From: Natronomonas salina
Lineage (GTDB): Archaea; Halobacteriota; Halobacteria; Halobacteriales; Haloarculaceae
Reading direction: 5' to 3'
NCBI RefSeq assembly: GCF_013391105.1
Contig: NZ_CP058335.1
Location: 2,170,001 to 2,234,000, forward strand
Length of the DNA: 64,000 bases
Part shown: positions 1 to 8,128 of the stretch, one piece after another
Layout: each line of letters opens with the position of its first letter
How positions within the stretch are numbered: position 1 is the stretch's first letter
Notes under the pieces: model-generated
Told to the model about the DNA's origin: nothing
Databases searched by the model: none
Seen by the model: the letters and a program-made list of their open reading frames with translations, nothing else
Translations under genes and position numbers: made by a program

Positions 1-2
1 AA

Positions 3-671
3 GAGGATCACCTGTACTACGCAGGGCTGTTGAACTCGAAGGTGATCGAGTACTGGCACAAGCACGTCGCCCCGATTTTTGGTGGGAAGTACTACAGTTA
101 CAATCAGCGGTTCCTCGAGCCGCATCCCATCGTCCTGCCGTCGAACGCTCCCGATGACCGCATCGAGGAGTTGGCCGAGGAGATCAAGGAGACGCGCGAT
201 GCAATCGCGGAACTGGAGTACAGGACGAGTGACCTGCGGAACTACTTGGGGGATTACGAGGACTCGAGCGAGGTGATTGATCTCGCCAAAAGGGTCAATC
301 TCGATGACGAGGATTACCGTCAGCAGCCGATTCGGAAGGACATGTCGGACGATGGGGAGCATCTCGTGGTGATGAAGCAGGGGCACGAGCTGGCGTTCGA
401 TGATGACCGCGTTCGGGACTTCGTGTATGAGCGAGTGACGTTGGAGGATCGGCGGCTGCCTCGGAGGGAGTTGCTGAACTTGGACACGCCGTCACGTGAT
501 GACGTGGTTGAGTTGATGGAGGAGTACGATGGTGATTTGAAGGGGATTGAGGGGTTGAAGGACGAGTTTGACAGCCTGCAGGACGAGTTGGATGATTTGA
601 TTCTCGACGAGGTCTACGGGCTGGAAGATGGGGACGAGCAGGTTGTCGAGGAGTTCCTCGAGGCCTGGTGA
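3..671 (+). CDS. DNA N6-adenine methyltransferase / restriction enzyme, C-terminal part (left edge cut)
   Basis: The frame is open to the left edge, so the catalytic part lies outside the window. The visible start reads E-D-H-L-Y-Y-A-G-L-L-N-S, then a segment (GGKYYSYNQRFLEPHPIV) typical of the TaqI-like C-terminal target-recognition domain of type IIG and PglX-like N6-adenine methyltransferases. An acidic, coiled-coil-prone tail rich in E, D and L follows. The TTG at 30 is an internal codon and not the true start. The stop overlaps the next gene by 4 bases, so the two are probably co-transcribed. Whether this is a lone type IIG enzyme or part of a BREX-like set cannot be decided without the left flank. 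Confidence 0.7.
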   Translation, partial: EDHLYYAGLLNSKVIEYWHKHVAPIFGGKYYSYNQRFLEPHPIVLPSNAPDDRIEELAEEIKETRDAIAELEYRTSDLRNYLGDYEDSSEVIDLAKRVNLDDEDYRQQPIRKDMSDDGEHLVVMKQGHELAFDDDRVRDFVYERVTLEDRRLPRRELLNLDTPSRDDVVELMEEYDGDLKGIEGLKDEFDSLQDELDDLILDEVYGLEDGDEQVVEEFLEAW

Positions 672-1450
672 GAATGGCACTCCCGGACGCCCCGCTCGGT
701 GATGTGTTGTTGGGTGGTGGACTGCTCGCCGTGGCAGGGGGTGCTGCAAAACTACTTGGTGACCATTTCTTGGGGTGGTTCCGGGAGTACCGAGCGAATC
801 GTCGTGAGCGAGTCCGTGAGTGGCACAATGAGGTGTTAGGGTTGTTGACCGAGGTGAGATCCGTCGGTGTGTCGGTTCAAACCAGTCGTGAGGTTCCTTT
901 CGACGAGATAGAGGAATTGAAGCCGAAAACGGTGGAGTTGCGGAAGAAGGTTGATCCGTTCCCAGTTTCAGTCCGTCGAATGGTTGATGCGGAGGTTCTG
1001 GGGAAGACACGAGCAGCGGCCGCTCTCGCGTTTCATTTGACTCATTTCCCGCATCCAGAAGAGGACGCGTCCGTGTCGAAGTTGATCAAACACCAGTACG
1101 AGATTCTGGAACGGCTTGGTACTGATACCTCCGTGGAGGTGGATGAGGCGTTGGAATTGATTGGGGACTTCCAGATGCCGGAGAAGAGTTTGGACGTTTC
1201 CCCTGATGAAGTGGATACGGTGTTAGAGGACTTCGAGGATGAGGCACGGGAGCGTTTCGATGGGACGGTTGATACTGTGGACGAGTTACTGGATTTGCCG
1301 TGGGAGACGTTGGACAGGGTCATCAGCGAGGAGACTCGCAAGCAGATGATTGAGTACGGGATTGACCAGTACTATCAGATCGCGTTGCTCGATAAGCCGC
1401 AGGAGACAAAGTCGGCTCTTTCTCGTTCGATGCATGAGTTGTTCGGTTAG
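668..1450 (+). CDS. Hypothetical membrane-anchored protein partnered with the methyltransferase
   Basis: A 260-residue protein with one hydrophobic segment near residues 10-32, then a charged, mostly helical soluble region. No catalytic motif was recognised. The start is GTG at 668, overlapping the methyltransferase stop; ATG at 674 is an alternative. The tight coupling suggests an accessory to the restriction locus, for example a membrane-bound sensor or effector, but that is inferred from position alone. The 3' end overlaps the convergent gene at 1447 by 4 bases. Confidence 0.6.
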   Translation: MRMALPDAPLGDVLLGGGLLAVAGGAAKLLGDHFLGWFREYRANRRERVREWHNEVLGLLTEVRSVGVSVQTSREVPFDEIEELKPKTVELRKKVDPFPVSVRRMVDAEVLGKTRAAAALAFHLTHFPHPEEDASVSKLIKHQYEILERLGTDTSVEVDEALELIGDFQMPEKSLDVSPDEVDTVLEDFEDEARERFDGTVDTVDELLDLPWETLDRVISEETRKQMIEYGIDQYYQIALLDKPQETKSALSRSMHELFG

Positions 1451-2079
1451 TCGTTCGATTCAGGGGAGGGGTTTAGCACGGTGACCTCGGGGTAGTCCTC
1501 GAGGATTTCGGCGACGGGCTCGTGGTGGTCTTCGCCAGTTACGAGACAACCTTCGTCGAAGTGGGATGCGTGATTCGCGATTCTGCGAGCGATGTGGCTG
1601 TTCCTACTCTCGTGGATACTGCCGAGGAACGTCATCATCAGCGCGACTCCAGACACAAAGGGAAGGGAGACGAGGGTAAGAATGGCGGTGCCATGAACGT
1701 CCCAGATGAGGAGGGAGATAACGATCACGGCCCAGTTTGCGCTGAAGTGGAGTTTTGGTGTCTCGGCGATGGTGTCGAGTTTCGGTGTGTCGACGGGGAG
1801 TTTCTCGGCTCCGTGTTCCTGCTCGAGGTGGTCTTCGATGTCTCGGTCATCGCCGAAGATGGGTTTGAGGAGACCGAGGACGATGTCTACCCAGACGATC
1901 ATCATTCCGACGAGGAGCGGAGCGAGCAGGAGGTGGGAGAGTTTCTTAGTGAGGCTGGGAGGTTCGTTGCTTTCCTCGGTGAAGACGGCGTCTGGTAAGT
2001 CGAGGTGGGATTGGATTCGGGCGATGCGTTCCTCGATGTCGGTATTGGTGTGGGTTCCAGAGTCGATGTAGAGTTGCAT
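1447..2079 (-). CDS. Hypothetical membrane protein next to restriction locus
   Basis: A 210-residue protein beginning MQLYIDSGTHTNTD. Hydrophobic stretches near residues 45-70 and 115-160 suggest three or four membrane spans, with a long acidic loop between them. The C-terminal tail (DEGCLVTGEDHHEPVAEIL) weakly resembles the end of TraB-like haloarchaeal proteins. The reading frame continues upstream to 2337 but composition changes there. ATG at 2079 is preferred because a TATA-like run at about 2101-2109 on this strand lies roughly 26 bases upstream, giving a leaderless transcript. Function unknown. Confidence 0.6.
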   Translation of the reverse strand: MQLYIDSGTHTNTDIEERIARIQSHLDLPDAVFTEESNEPPSLTKKLSHLLLAPLLVGMMIVWVDIVLGLLKPIFGDDRDIEDHLEQEHGAEKLPVDTPKLDTIAETPKLHFSANWAVIVISLLIWDVHGTAILTLVSLPFVSGVALMMTFLGSIHESRNSHIARRIANHASHFDEGCLVTGEDHHEPVAEILEDYPEVTVLNPSPESND

Positions 2080-2100
2080 TTCTGGCGAGTCTCGTTCCGG

Positions 2101-2110
2101 GTATATATAC
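2101..2110 (-). promoter_or_regulatory. TATA-like promoter for the membrane-protein gene at 2079
   Basis: The run TATATATAC read on the minus strand is centred about 26 bases upstream of the ATG at 2079, the usual archaeal TATA spacing for a leaderless start. Confidence 0.5.
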
Positions 2111-2187
2111 TCCTTCCTGAGGTTTCGATGGACGCACTGGACGCGAGGGTGTCCGGACAGTGCGCTTAAATTTGAAACCGGCTGAGG

Positions 2188-2475
2188 GTGGGGTGCAGCT
2201 TGAGCGCACAGACACACCGGTTGAAGCGAGAGGCAGATGTCGCGCGGCTGGTGAAGGCGCACGAAGTGGTATCGAACAAGTGGAAGCGGGAGCGGCCGGA
2301 GGACTATCATCGACGGCTGGCTCCGCCGGTCAAGCACGATTCCCTGTATCGGCCGCTGATGCCGTCGGAGATTGAGAAGGAGTTCTACGCTGACCGGGAG
2401 GCAATACCTCGAGGATGTCCAGTTGAGGGCCGTCGAGTGGCCGAGGATCGCCAGTTAGAGTACGAGGCCGTCTAA
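2188..2475 (+). CDS. Small hypothetical protein
   Basis: A 95-residue frame starting at GTG, with a charged helical body (LKREADVARLVKAHEVV...EIEKEFYADREA). Composition is more basic than its neighbours. No domain recognised. It could be a spurious frame; support is only length and an organised charged pattern. Confidence 0.3.
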   Translation: MGCSLSAQTHRLKREADVARLVKAHEVVSNKWKRERPEDYHRRLAPPVKHDSLYRPLMPSEIEKEFYADREAIPRGCPVEGRRVAEDRQLEYEAV

Positions 2476-2822
2476 GTCGCCGAAGACTGAACCCCCCCAT
2501 TTCATGTGGAACAAGTGAACGATTTTCATCTGATTAAGCGATGTGAATTTACTGAGGACGGCCTCGATGACGTGTGTGGAGGAGCGAGATCCTGTGTAAT
2601 GCTGCGCGTACATGAAGAGCTGCCGAGGACGTCGAACCCGTGGCTGCTGTGTTGGCGGCAGAGGAGGAGTGTCGTCAGCGTGCTGGCGGGGACGCTTCTC
2701 TCGGCGAGGACATTGGACGCGGTGGGGTGTTCCGGGTTGCTCGCCGAGCAGCCCGTCTTGTTACTGGGTTTCTGCGGTGGTAGGCGAGGGCGGTTTTATC
2801 CTTCTTGACTGATTATTGATAT
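2476..2822. other. Intergenic stretch without a convincing gene
   Basis: Two overlapping frames of about 66-100 codons exist, but their Cys/Trp/Arg-rich products look like chance translation of GC-rich DNA. The right end holds the TTTTATC box at 2794-2800 that probably drives the small ORF at 2823. Confidence 0.4.
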
Positions 2823-2945
2823 ATGGAAGAGGTGTTCGGAAAGGACATCAAGGTCACGCAGGCGTCTCCGAATCAGGAGATCAACTACGTGATCGAGGAT
2901 ATGAACGTGACGATGCAGGAGGCCGACGACGGTCAGCAGAAGTGA
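2823..2945 (+). CDS. 40-residue acidic small protein
   Basis: ATG at 2823 opens a frame of 40 codons ending in TGA: MEEVFGKDIKVTQASPNQ, an ending rich in D, E and Q. The box TTTTATC at 2794-2800 is centred about 26 bases upstream, the normal distance for a leaderless haloarchaeal start. The acidic composition matches real haloarchaeal proteins. Function unknown. Confidence 0.5.
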   Translation: MEEVFGKDIKVTQASPNQEINYVIEDMNVTMQEADDGQQK

Positions 2946-3387
2946 TATCAAGGGATTGCTCAAGGACTCGTGAATAGGGCTGCAGACGTGAAAGTTGCTT
3001 ATGAGTTCAGATGGGTCGGGGCGAATTTGTTTGAACTCACATCATTATCAGATTGATCCTCCAGCGACCTAAAGCATAAGCCCCTACCTTACATCTTGGC
3101 TCTTGCGAACCACCAGACGATGACGCCTCAATGCACGAGCCATGATGCAGCATCGTAGTATATACAGCGATAACGAGAGTTCCGATATAAGGAACCCGCC
3201 GCTGTCCCGTGTATCACGGCCATCATGAAAAGCGAATGGGAACTGCAGGAAATGGCTTGTTAAGATATCAGACTGAATCTTTACCCTTAGGTCGTGGCTG
3301 CGCGCGCAGCGACGAAGGAGCGAGCACGGAGCGGAGGTGGGGTGGCGGGTGTCGGGCGTCACGAAAAGAAGAGCGCCGGCTACGCGC
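2946..3387. other. Intergenic stretch downstream of the OB-fold gene
   Basis: No convincing gene. A perfect 14-base palindrome GCTGCGCGCGCAGC lies at 3297-3310, downstream of the minus-strand gene ending at 3388, and could help terminate its transcript. The left half is AT-rich. Confidence 0.35.
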
Positions 3388-4203
3388 TCACCACCAGGCG
3401 TCCCGCTCGGGGAAGTGGACTGTTGATCGTCCGGTGAGCGCGAGTGACGGTCGGCCCTGATACCAGCTCACCGCCGCGTCCCTGATGCGCACCTGCTGGC
3501 CTTCCTCGAGAGGAGGTTGGCCCGAGTTGCGCCATACGGTAACCTTAGTACGCCCAGTCTCGTCTTCGAGCAACCCGACTTGCTGCATACTTGGATGGGA
3601 AGGAATCCAAAGCTCGGCGACTGTAGCCTCAACGTCGACCCACTGGCGACTAACCTTCTCCAGCTTCCCGAGCGCGACGATCGACCCTGGCGCCGCCTGG
3701 ACGTCCTCGACGAGGTCCAGCACCGCATCCTGCATCGACCGCCCGCGAACTACCCGCGCCGCGAGTTCTCGCTCGATGGCCGCGAATCCGAGCCCACCGC
3801 GACACTTGCCTTCCAGCCGGTGGGCCTGCTTGTTGACCTCCTGCCGTGTCTCCTCATCTAGCTTCTCACGAGGATCAGCCTCGCTGGAGAGCTCACAGTG
3901 CTTCGCATGCGTCATCTCGCGGCAGAGCGCTTCACGCCGACTCGTCTGTTGCCGATCCTCGCGTTCACGCGTCCGGCGCTTCTCGGCTTCCCGCGCCTCC
4001 CACTTCTCCTGTGCCTCGAGCGTCATCCCGTGGGGTCGCCCCTGCTTGTCGGCCGCCGCAACTCGATCACGAACGTCCGAGTCGATCTTCGCCTGCGTCT
4101 CCAGCTCCACCGTCGCCTCCAGCTCCGGCTGCTCGTCGACCGCGTGCTGTTCAACGTCCTGTTCGACCGCGACCTTTTCACAAATCGAGTTCGTATCTGA
4201 CAT
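3388..4203 (-). CDS. OB-fold (RPA-like) single-stranded-DNA-binding protein
   Basis: A 271-residue protein with three parts. Residues 1-100 are acidic and coiled-coil-like. Residues 100-175 hold a helical region with C and H residues (MTHAKHCELS). Residues about 180-265 form an OB-fold pattern resembling replication protein A: a W-V-D-V-E-A-T-V-A-E-L-W strand, then LLEDETGRTKVTVW and ALTGRSTVHFPE. Such proteins are common on haloarchaeal plasmids and integrated elements. Likely role: binding single-stranded DNA in replication, repair or transfer. The GC-rich, hairpin-dense region immediately upstream could hold its control region. Start ATG at 4203. Confidence 0.7.
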   Translation of the reverse strand: MSDTNSICEKVAVEQDVEQHAVDEQPELEATVELETQAKIDSDVRDRVAAADKQGRPHGMTLEAQEKWEAREAEKRRTREREDRQQTSRREALCREMTHAKHCELSSEADPREKLDEETRQEVNKQAHRLEGKCRGGLGFAAIERELAARVVRGRSMQDAVLDLVEDVQAAPGSIVALGKLEKVSRQWVDVEATVAELWIPSHPSMQQVGLLEDETGRTKVTVWRNSGQPPLEEGQQVRIRDAAVSWYQGRPSLALTGRSTVHFPERDAWW

Positions 4204-4297
4204 TGAAGTTCAACCCCTGAAGGCGCTCACGAGCGTCCGACCCCCGCGATGCTACCACATCGCGGTTTTCCACGAACACGACCGACCAGTCACGACT

Positions 4298-4353
4298 GCG
4301 CGCTCTCGCTCGCGTCTTCGCGAGCGCCCCTTCGGGCGCGAGCGAGAGCGCGC
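4298..4353. repeat. Perfect 17-bp inverted repeat
   Basis: Arms at 4298-4314 (GCGCGCTCTCGCTCGCG) and 4337-4353 are exact reverse complements, separated by 22 bases that contain CGCCCCTTCGGGCG, able to form a smaller inner hairpin. It lies between the OB-fold gene start and the branched structure at 4391-4551. It could be an RNA hairpin, a protein-binding site or part of a replication region; the sequence alone does not say. Confidence 0.6.
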
Positions 4354-4390
4354 CCGAGACGAGGACACAGCCAGCCGCGCGCGGCGACCG

Positions 4391-4551
4391 GGCCAGCGCG
4401 CCCCGTCCAGCGGAGTAAGCGTTCGGGGTGAGCACCAACTGGAGCGCAACCCCGGTCGCTTACCCGCTGGCGCCGAAACCAGACGCCCGGCAGCCCGCCC
4501 GCCACCGCAGGCGGGCAGCCCGGAATGGTCGGTCGCGAGGGCGCGCTGGCC
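4391..4551. ncRNA. Candidate branched structured RNA (or DNA fold)
   Basis: A 12-bp closing stem GGCCAGCGCGCC (4391-4402) pairs exactly with 4540-4551. Inside are two further hairpins. The first pairs AGCGG, TAAGCG and CGGGGT (4409-4429) with ACCCCG, CGCTTA and CCGCT (4449-4468), with symmetric small internal loops. The second pairs GCCCGCC (4497-4503) with GGCGGGC (4510-4516) around a six-base loop. This nested three-way layout is unlikely by chance even in GC-rich DNA, although high GC content does favour short stems. Strand cannot be assigned. Antisense to part of it are long frames with no family likeness, taken as chance. Confidence 0.5.
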
Positions 4552-4682
4552 AGCAGCGGCGAGCGCGGCGAGCCGTCTGCGACACACCGACCGTCCAGGT
4601 GGCTCAGCCAGGCCAGCTGACTCACCTTCTGGCCCACACCGGGGTGGCGTCAGGTGCCACATACCGCGACAAAAGCCCCCCT

Positions 4683-4800
4683 GGTGGAATGAAAGGACGA
4701 GGCGCGCTCGCGTGCAGTTCAGTCGCCTCAGCGACCCCTCTCCGACTGGAGTGAGGAGATGTCGCTGAGCGACCGCGAGCGCGCCGAGGGCTTTCGAGAG
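4683..4800 (+). ncRNA. Repeated structured RNA-like element, copy 1
   Basis: Nested stems: GAAAG (4691-4695) with CTTTC (4791-4795); a perfect 12-bp stem GGCGCGCTCGCG (4701-4712) with 4774-4785; TCAGCGAC (4728-4735) with GTCGCTGA (4761-4768); TCTCC (4739-4743) with GGAGA (4755-4759). A second copy at 19623-19742 keeps GTGGARTGAAAGG, TCAGCGA/TCGCTGA and GGCTTTC while changing paired bases together. It may derive from the guide-RNA-like 3' ends (omega/sot RNAs) of TnpB-type IS200/IS605 elements, but no tnpB gene is in the window and this origin is only a proposal. Confidence 0.6.
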
Positions 4801-4902
4801 GAGGCTTACAGCGCAGTCACGACGGGGAGTGACCCACCCGATCGGTTCGTACAGGACGTAACGTGAGCTATCGTTAAGCAGCTACCAGCCGTACCTCGTC
4901 CA

Positions 4903-5370
4903 ATGACGGCTGACTCCAATCCAGTACTCGGGCGATTAGATGCGCTCGTCGGGGAGTGGGAGATGCAGATGTCGATCGGGGAGCAGACACTCTCGGGTGG
5001 CCGGGCGACATTCGAATGGATCGAAGACGGGGCCTTCCTCGTGTATCGCGGGGAGGCAGAGGAAACGTCCGAACTGGCCGCTGAACTGGGTGAAAACTCG
5101 CCGCTCCCGACCGTCTCGATTATTGGGGTGGACGATGCCACCGAGCAGTTCACGATGCTCTACTCGGACGCTCGTGGCGTGTTTCGCGTGTACGAGATGA
5201 CGCTGAACAGCGGGGAGTGGGAGCTCTGGCGGGACGCACAGGGATTCGCCCAGCGGTTTACCGGGACGTTTTCCGACGATGGCGATACGATTACGGGCAC
5301 CTGGGAGAAGTCCGAAGACGGGAGTGATTGGGAACACGACTTCGACCTCTCGTACGTGAAAGTCGGATAG
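4903..5370 (+). CDS. DUF1579-like lipocalin-fold protein
   Basis: A 155-residue soluble acidic protein. The opening L-G-R-L-D-A-L-V-G-E-W-E-M, followed by alternating beta strands with conserved G-x-W and a closing D-T-I-T-G-T-W-E-K-S-E-D-G, matches the DUF1579 / SRPBCC-lipocalin-like group that scores the weight of ligand-binding beta-barrels. Ligand unknown. It stands alone between the RNA-like element and the VOC gene. Confidence 0.6.
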   Translation: MTADSNPVLGRLDALVGEWEMQMSIGEQTLSGGRATFEWIEDGAFLVYRGEAEETSELAAELGENSPLPTVSIIGVDDATEQFTMLYSDARGVFRVYEMTLNSGEWELWRDAQGFAQRFTGTFSDDGDTITGTWEKSEDGSDWEHDFDLSYVKVG

Positions 5371-5589
5371 CGAATGTCACCGAGAGACCCGACCCGTCTC
5401 AGCGACGCAGGAAGATGTTCCGGGGTCAAGGGAGTTGGAGCTACTGTATTCTTCGCAAACTCGTTCCATCATCTGAGTTCGTCTCATTGCGCTGGAACCC
5501 TTCTCACCTCCGATGGCGGCGAGCGAGGATAATCGTCCGTGATATCGCAGCTAGTCGCCGCCAGAGATGGAGGCGAAGAACCGTCCGGT

Positions 5590-6042
5590 CTAACTCGCTT
5601 CCTCGACGGCAATGTACTCGGCAAGCTCGACTATCAATCCTTCAGGACCGCGGATATAGCAGAGTCGATAGGTGTCCTCGAAATCGCTGACCTCGCCGAC
5701 CGTGTCAAAGCCTTTGTCTCGCAGTCCGTCGATGATCGTGTTCAAGGCCTCGACCTCGAAGGCGATGTGCCGGAAGCCCAGTCGGTTCGCCGGCCAGGCG
5801 TGTGCGCCATCTGTATCGGCTGGCGCATGGTATTTGATGAGCTCGAGCTTGCCGCTGCCATCCGGGATTTCTAACATCACCACCTCCGCTCGGACGCCAT
5901 CGAGCCCGTTGATCTCGTCCACCGACTCGCCCTCGACCAGCGCGTCCCCCTCACGCTCGAAGCCCAGGTCGAGGAAGAACGCGGCCACGGCGGCAAGATC
6001 ATCGACGACAACACCCACGTGATCGAAACGAAGCATCCCCAT
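5590..6042 (-). CDS. VOC-family (glyoxalase / dioxygenase fold) protein
   Basis: About 150 residues from ATG at 6042 (MGMLRFDHVGVVVDDL); the frame extends to 6090 but the family fold begins here. Two beta-alpha-beta-beta-beta modules are visible. Likely metal ligands are H in F-D-H-V-G-V, E in K-L-E-L-I-K, H in F-R-H-I-A-F-E and E in I-V-E-L-A-E, the four-ligand pattern of vicinal-oxygen-chelate enzymes. Substrate (lactoylglutathione-like adduct, aromatic diol or antibiotic) cannot be read from sequence. Monocistronic. Confidence 0.8.
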   Translation of the reverse strand: MGMLRFDHVGVVVDDLAAVAAFFLDLGFEREGDALVEGESVDEINGLDGVRAEVVMLEIPDGSGKLELIKYHAPADTDGAHAWPANRLGFRHIAFEVEALNTIIDGLRDKGFDTVGEVSDFEDTYRLCYIRGPEGLIVELAEYIAVEEAS

Positions 6043-6289
6043 ATCATTCTCTTCAGAGGTGTTCGGCAGTATTGAGTCTATAGCAGGCATCTAGGTCCCT
6101 CAGCGGGGCAATGCCTCCCCGCCTTGTCACCCAGCAGTCGACGATTCGGGGACCTGGAACCAGGCACCTCAGAGTGCGACCACCACGAGGAGAAACATCA
6201 CGGGGACGTTCACGGGGGATAGGAGGCGGGCGACGACCGAGCCCGGGAGATTCGCGGTACGTGCCGATATGCACCGTTGGTCTCGTTCG

Positions 6290-6670
6290 TCAGTTTTCGT
6301 AGCTGACGATGGAACGGAACCCTCCGTACGACATACGCTCCGTGTCGAAGGGCATCTCCCCATCGAAACCGTCAGGATCCATCGCAGGATCATCCATCAC
6401 CTTCGCGTTCACTTCGTCGCGGTGGTCCCGCGACTCGAACACGATAAACGAGAACACGACCGTTTCGTCGGCACCCGTTTCTGCAAGTTGCGGAAAGGTC
6501 ACCATCGACATTCCTTCCATATCGGGCTCCATGTCGTCTCCGACCCCTTCGAAGTACTCGAGAGCACCATGCTCAATCCACAGTTTCCCCGCCCCGTCGG
6601 CCATTTCACGGTACGCATCCAGGTGGTCGTTCGGGACCGGAATGACGAAGCCATCGACATAGCGCTCCAT
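6290..6670 (-). CDS. DUF1428 family protein
   Basis: A 126-residue protein from ATG at 6670 (MERYVDGFVIPVPNDHLDAYREMA). The family signature is clear: opening Y-V-D-G-F-V-I-P-V, E-Y-F-E-G-V-G-D-D, F-S-F-I-V-F-E-S-R-x-H-R-D-E-V-N and closing R-M-S-Y-G-G-F. These are ferredoxin-like, dimeric alpha-beta-barrel proteins of unknown function. The longer frame to 6730 adds a weak N-terminal extension and is not preferred. Confidence 0.85.
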   Translation of the reverse strand: MERYVDGFVIPVPNDHLDAYREMADGAGKLWIEHGALEYFEGVGDDMEPDMEGMSMVTFPQLAETGADETVVFSFIVFESRDHRDEVNAKVMDDPAMDPDGFDGEMPFDTERMSYGGFRSIVSYEN

Positions 6671-6854
6671 AACCCCGATAGATAGGACGCGAGAGGATTT
6701 GAGCATTTCTCCCCAACTCACCTCTCCCAACAGATATCGGTCCGTTGAATAGAGCTGCTATTTCTCTCACGCACCTTCGAACACGATTCAGCAATCCCTG
6801 TTCCGCTCCGAATCTGATACCCGCTCTCGGTATTCTACTATGTTGCCTCTCAGT

Positions 6855-7781
6855 TCAGTTTGAGAGGCATTCGAGAATCTGCTGGCTGGTGTGACTGATG
6901 CGCTGGAGGCGATCTCGAACGACCTCCGAGTCATCGGACTCCCAGGCTGCGAGGTAGAACGCTGACCCGCTCATGTCGAGATCGAAGTAGCGTCCGACGA
7001 CGTACGCGACCGCCTCGGCTTCGACTTCCCGCTTCACCCGTTCGGCCTCGTTGTCGACGCCGAGATGCAGCTGGGCGTGGGCGTACTCGTGGATGAGCGT
7101 CCCAGCGAGGTCGGCGTCGTTCGACCGGGCTTGCACCTCGACCAGCGCGTCCGCATCACGGCCCTGCAACGACCTGCAGACGCCCTTCGCCTCACCGTGT
7201 GACCACTCGGTCGTCGGGACGATTCGAACGTCTACATCGAGCGTTTCAGCCGCCTCAGTAAGTCTCGAGACGAGGTTGCCCGCGTCTCCTTCGGCTGCGG
7301 TATCCAGCTCCGGCAGCGGCTCGCCCTCGGTCTGGGAGACGTCGAACACCGGGGCTGGATTGAACCCAACAAGCCCCTTCGACCACTCCTCTGGCGGCGT
7401 CTCGTCGTAGTCACAGTCGCTGTCCTCGTGGTAGCTCCACGAATTCTCGCATTCGGGACAGCGTTTGGCGATGATCGGCGCCCAGATCCAGATCGCCGAC
7501 TCACCTTCCTTCACGTGGCGATCGAACTCTTCCTGCCACGTCCGATAGCCCGCGACTTTCGTCGCCTCCGGACATTGCTGTTTGATCAGCAGTGTGTTTC
7601 GATACGAGTAGTCGTGGAACCGGCTCTGGACGTCGAGCCACTCCTGGAACGTCTCGCTGCCCTGAGCGTCATCGACTGCCTCGACAAGCTCGTCAATCCA
7701 TGCTTCGATCGTGCTATGCATCTCCTCGGATCGTGTGTCGGCTTCCTCGAACGAGGCCGACGCGTCGCTACTCGTAGCCAT
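6855..7781 (-). CDS. ArdC-like antirestriction protein with metallopeptidase domain
   Basis: 308 residues. Residues about 25-140 match the ArdC N-terminal ssDNA-binding domain (F-x-E-W-L-D-V-Q-S-R-F-H-D-Y-S-x-R-N-T-L-L-I, then V-A-G-Y-R-T-W-Q). A cysteine-bearing insert (C108, C111, C123) may bind zinc. Residues 225-260 hold a zincin motif H-E-Y-A-H (231-235) with a downstream acidic helix E-A-E-A-V-A-Y, as in the IrrE/ImmA-like metallopeptidase part of ArdC. ArdC proteins protect incoming single-stranded DNA from host restriction. That fits the transfer operon at 24.8-37.5 kb and the restriction gene at the left edge. Confidence 0.8.
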   Translation of the reverse strand: MATSSDASASFEEADTRSEEMHSTIEAWIDELVEAVDDAQGSETFQEWLDVQSRFHDYSYRNTLLIKQQCPEATKVAGYRTWQEEFDRHVKEGESAIWIWAPIIAKRCPECENSWSYHEDSDCDYDETPPEEWSKGLVGFNPAPVFDVSQTEGEPLPELDTAAEGDAGNLVSRLTEAAETLDVDVRIVPTTEWSHGEAKGVCRSLQGRDADALVEVQARSNDADLAGTLIHEYAHAQLHLGVDNEAERVKREVEAEAVAYVVGRYFDLDMSGSAFYLAAWESDDSEVVRDRLQRISHTSQQILECLSN

Positions 7782-8128
7782 GCGGATCTTCGGATACGGG
7801 ACATTACGACCCGGTTAGTTCAGAGCGCCCCGCACCCGTCAGGGGCGAGAAAAACCGACTCGTACTGCGCACTGGGCGAGGGATTCGTCGCGGAGACCCA
7901 CTCGATACGGCCCAGGAGACAGCACCGTCCTACAGTGGGGTTCTGCTTTTCTGGCTTGTTGAAAGCCTCAGTAGCTGATAGGAATGGTGTGCTGCGTACA
8001 GAGAGTGGATACAGTTGGCGACCACGGTTTCTTTCAGCCCATCTCCATCAAACCACCCTGTCGCTCGAACCTGCTTATAGACCGATTGGTTTTCTGCCAG
8101 CGCTCTATTGAATCTGAAGAATCTCGCT
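7782..8128. repeat. Decayed mobile-element remnant, copy 1
   Basis: About 7969-8075 aligns by eye with 38026-38133: both contain CAGT(A/G)GCTGATAGGAA, TACAGAG(A/G)G(T/C)GGATA, GACCAC(G/A)GTTT and CG(C/T)TCGAACCTGC in the same order and spacing. No intact frame remains in either copy. This is best explained as the residue of the same insertion element or other mobile sequence. Confidence 0.45.

Noticed and set aside
2506-2812. Overlapping frames rich in Cys and Trp
   Set aside because: Composition unlike haloarchaeal proteins; no promoter-start arrangement.
3485-4768. 427-codon plus-strand frame opposite the OB-fold gene
   Set aside because: Arg/Ser/Pro-rich product with no family likeness; it runs antisense to a gene with a clear OB fold and on through the hairpin region, so it is a GC-driven shadow.
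4683-4800. TnpB guide-RNA identity of the repeated element
   Set aside because: Plausible from general resemblance, but no tnpB gene or fragment lies next to either copy, so it is kept as a hypothesis and not as the feature name.
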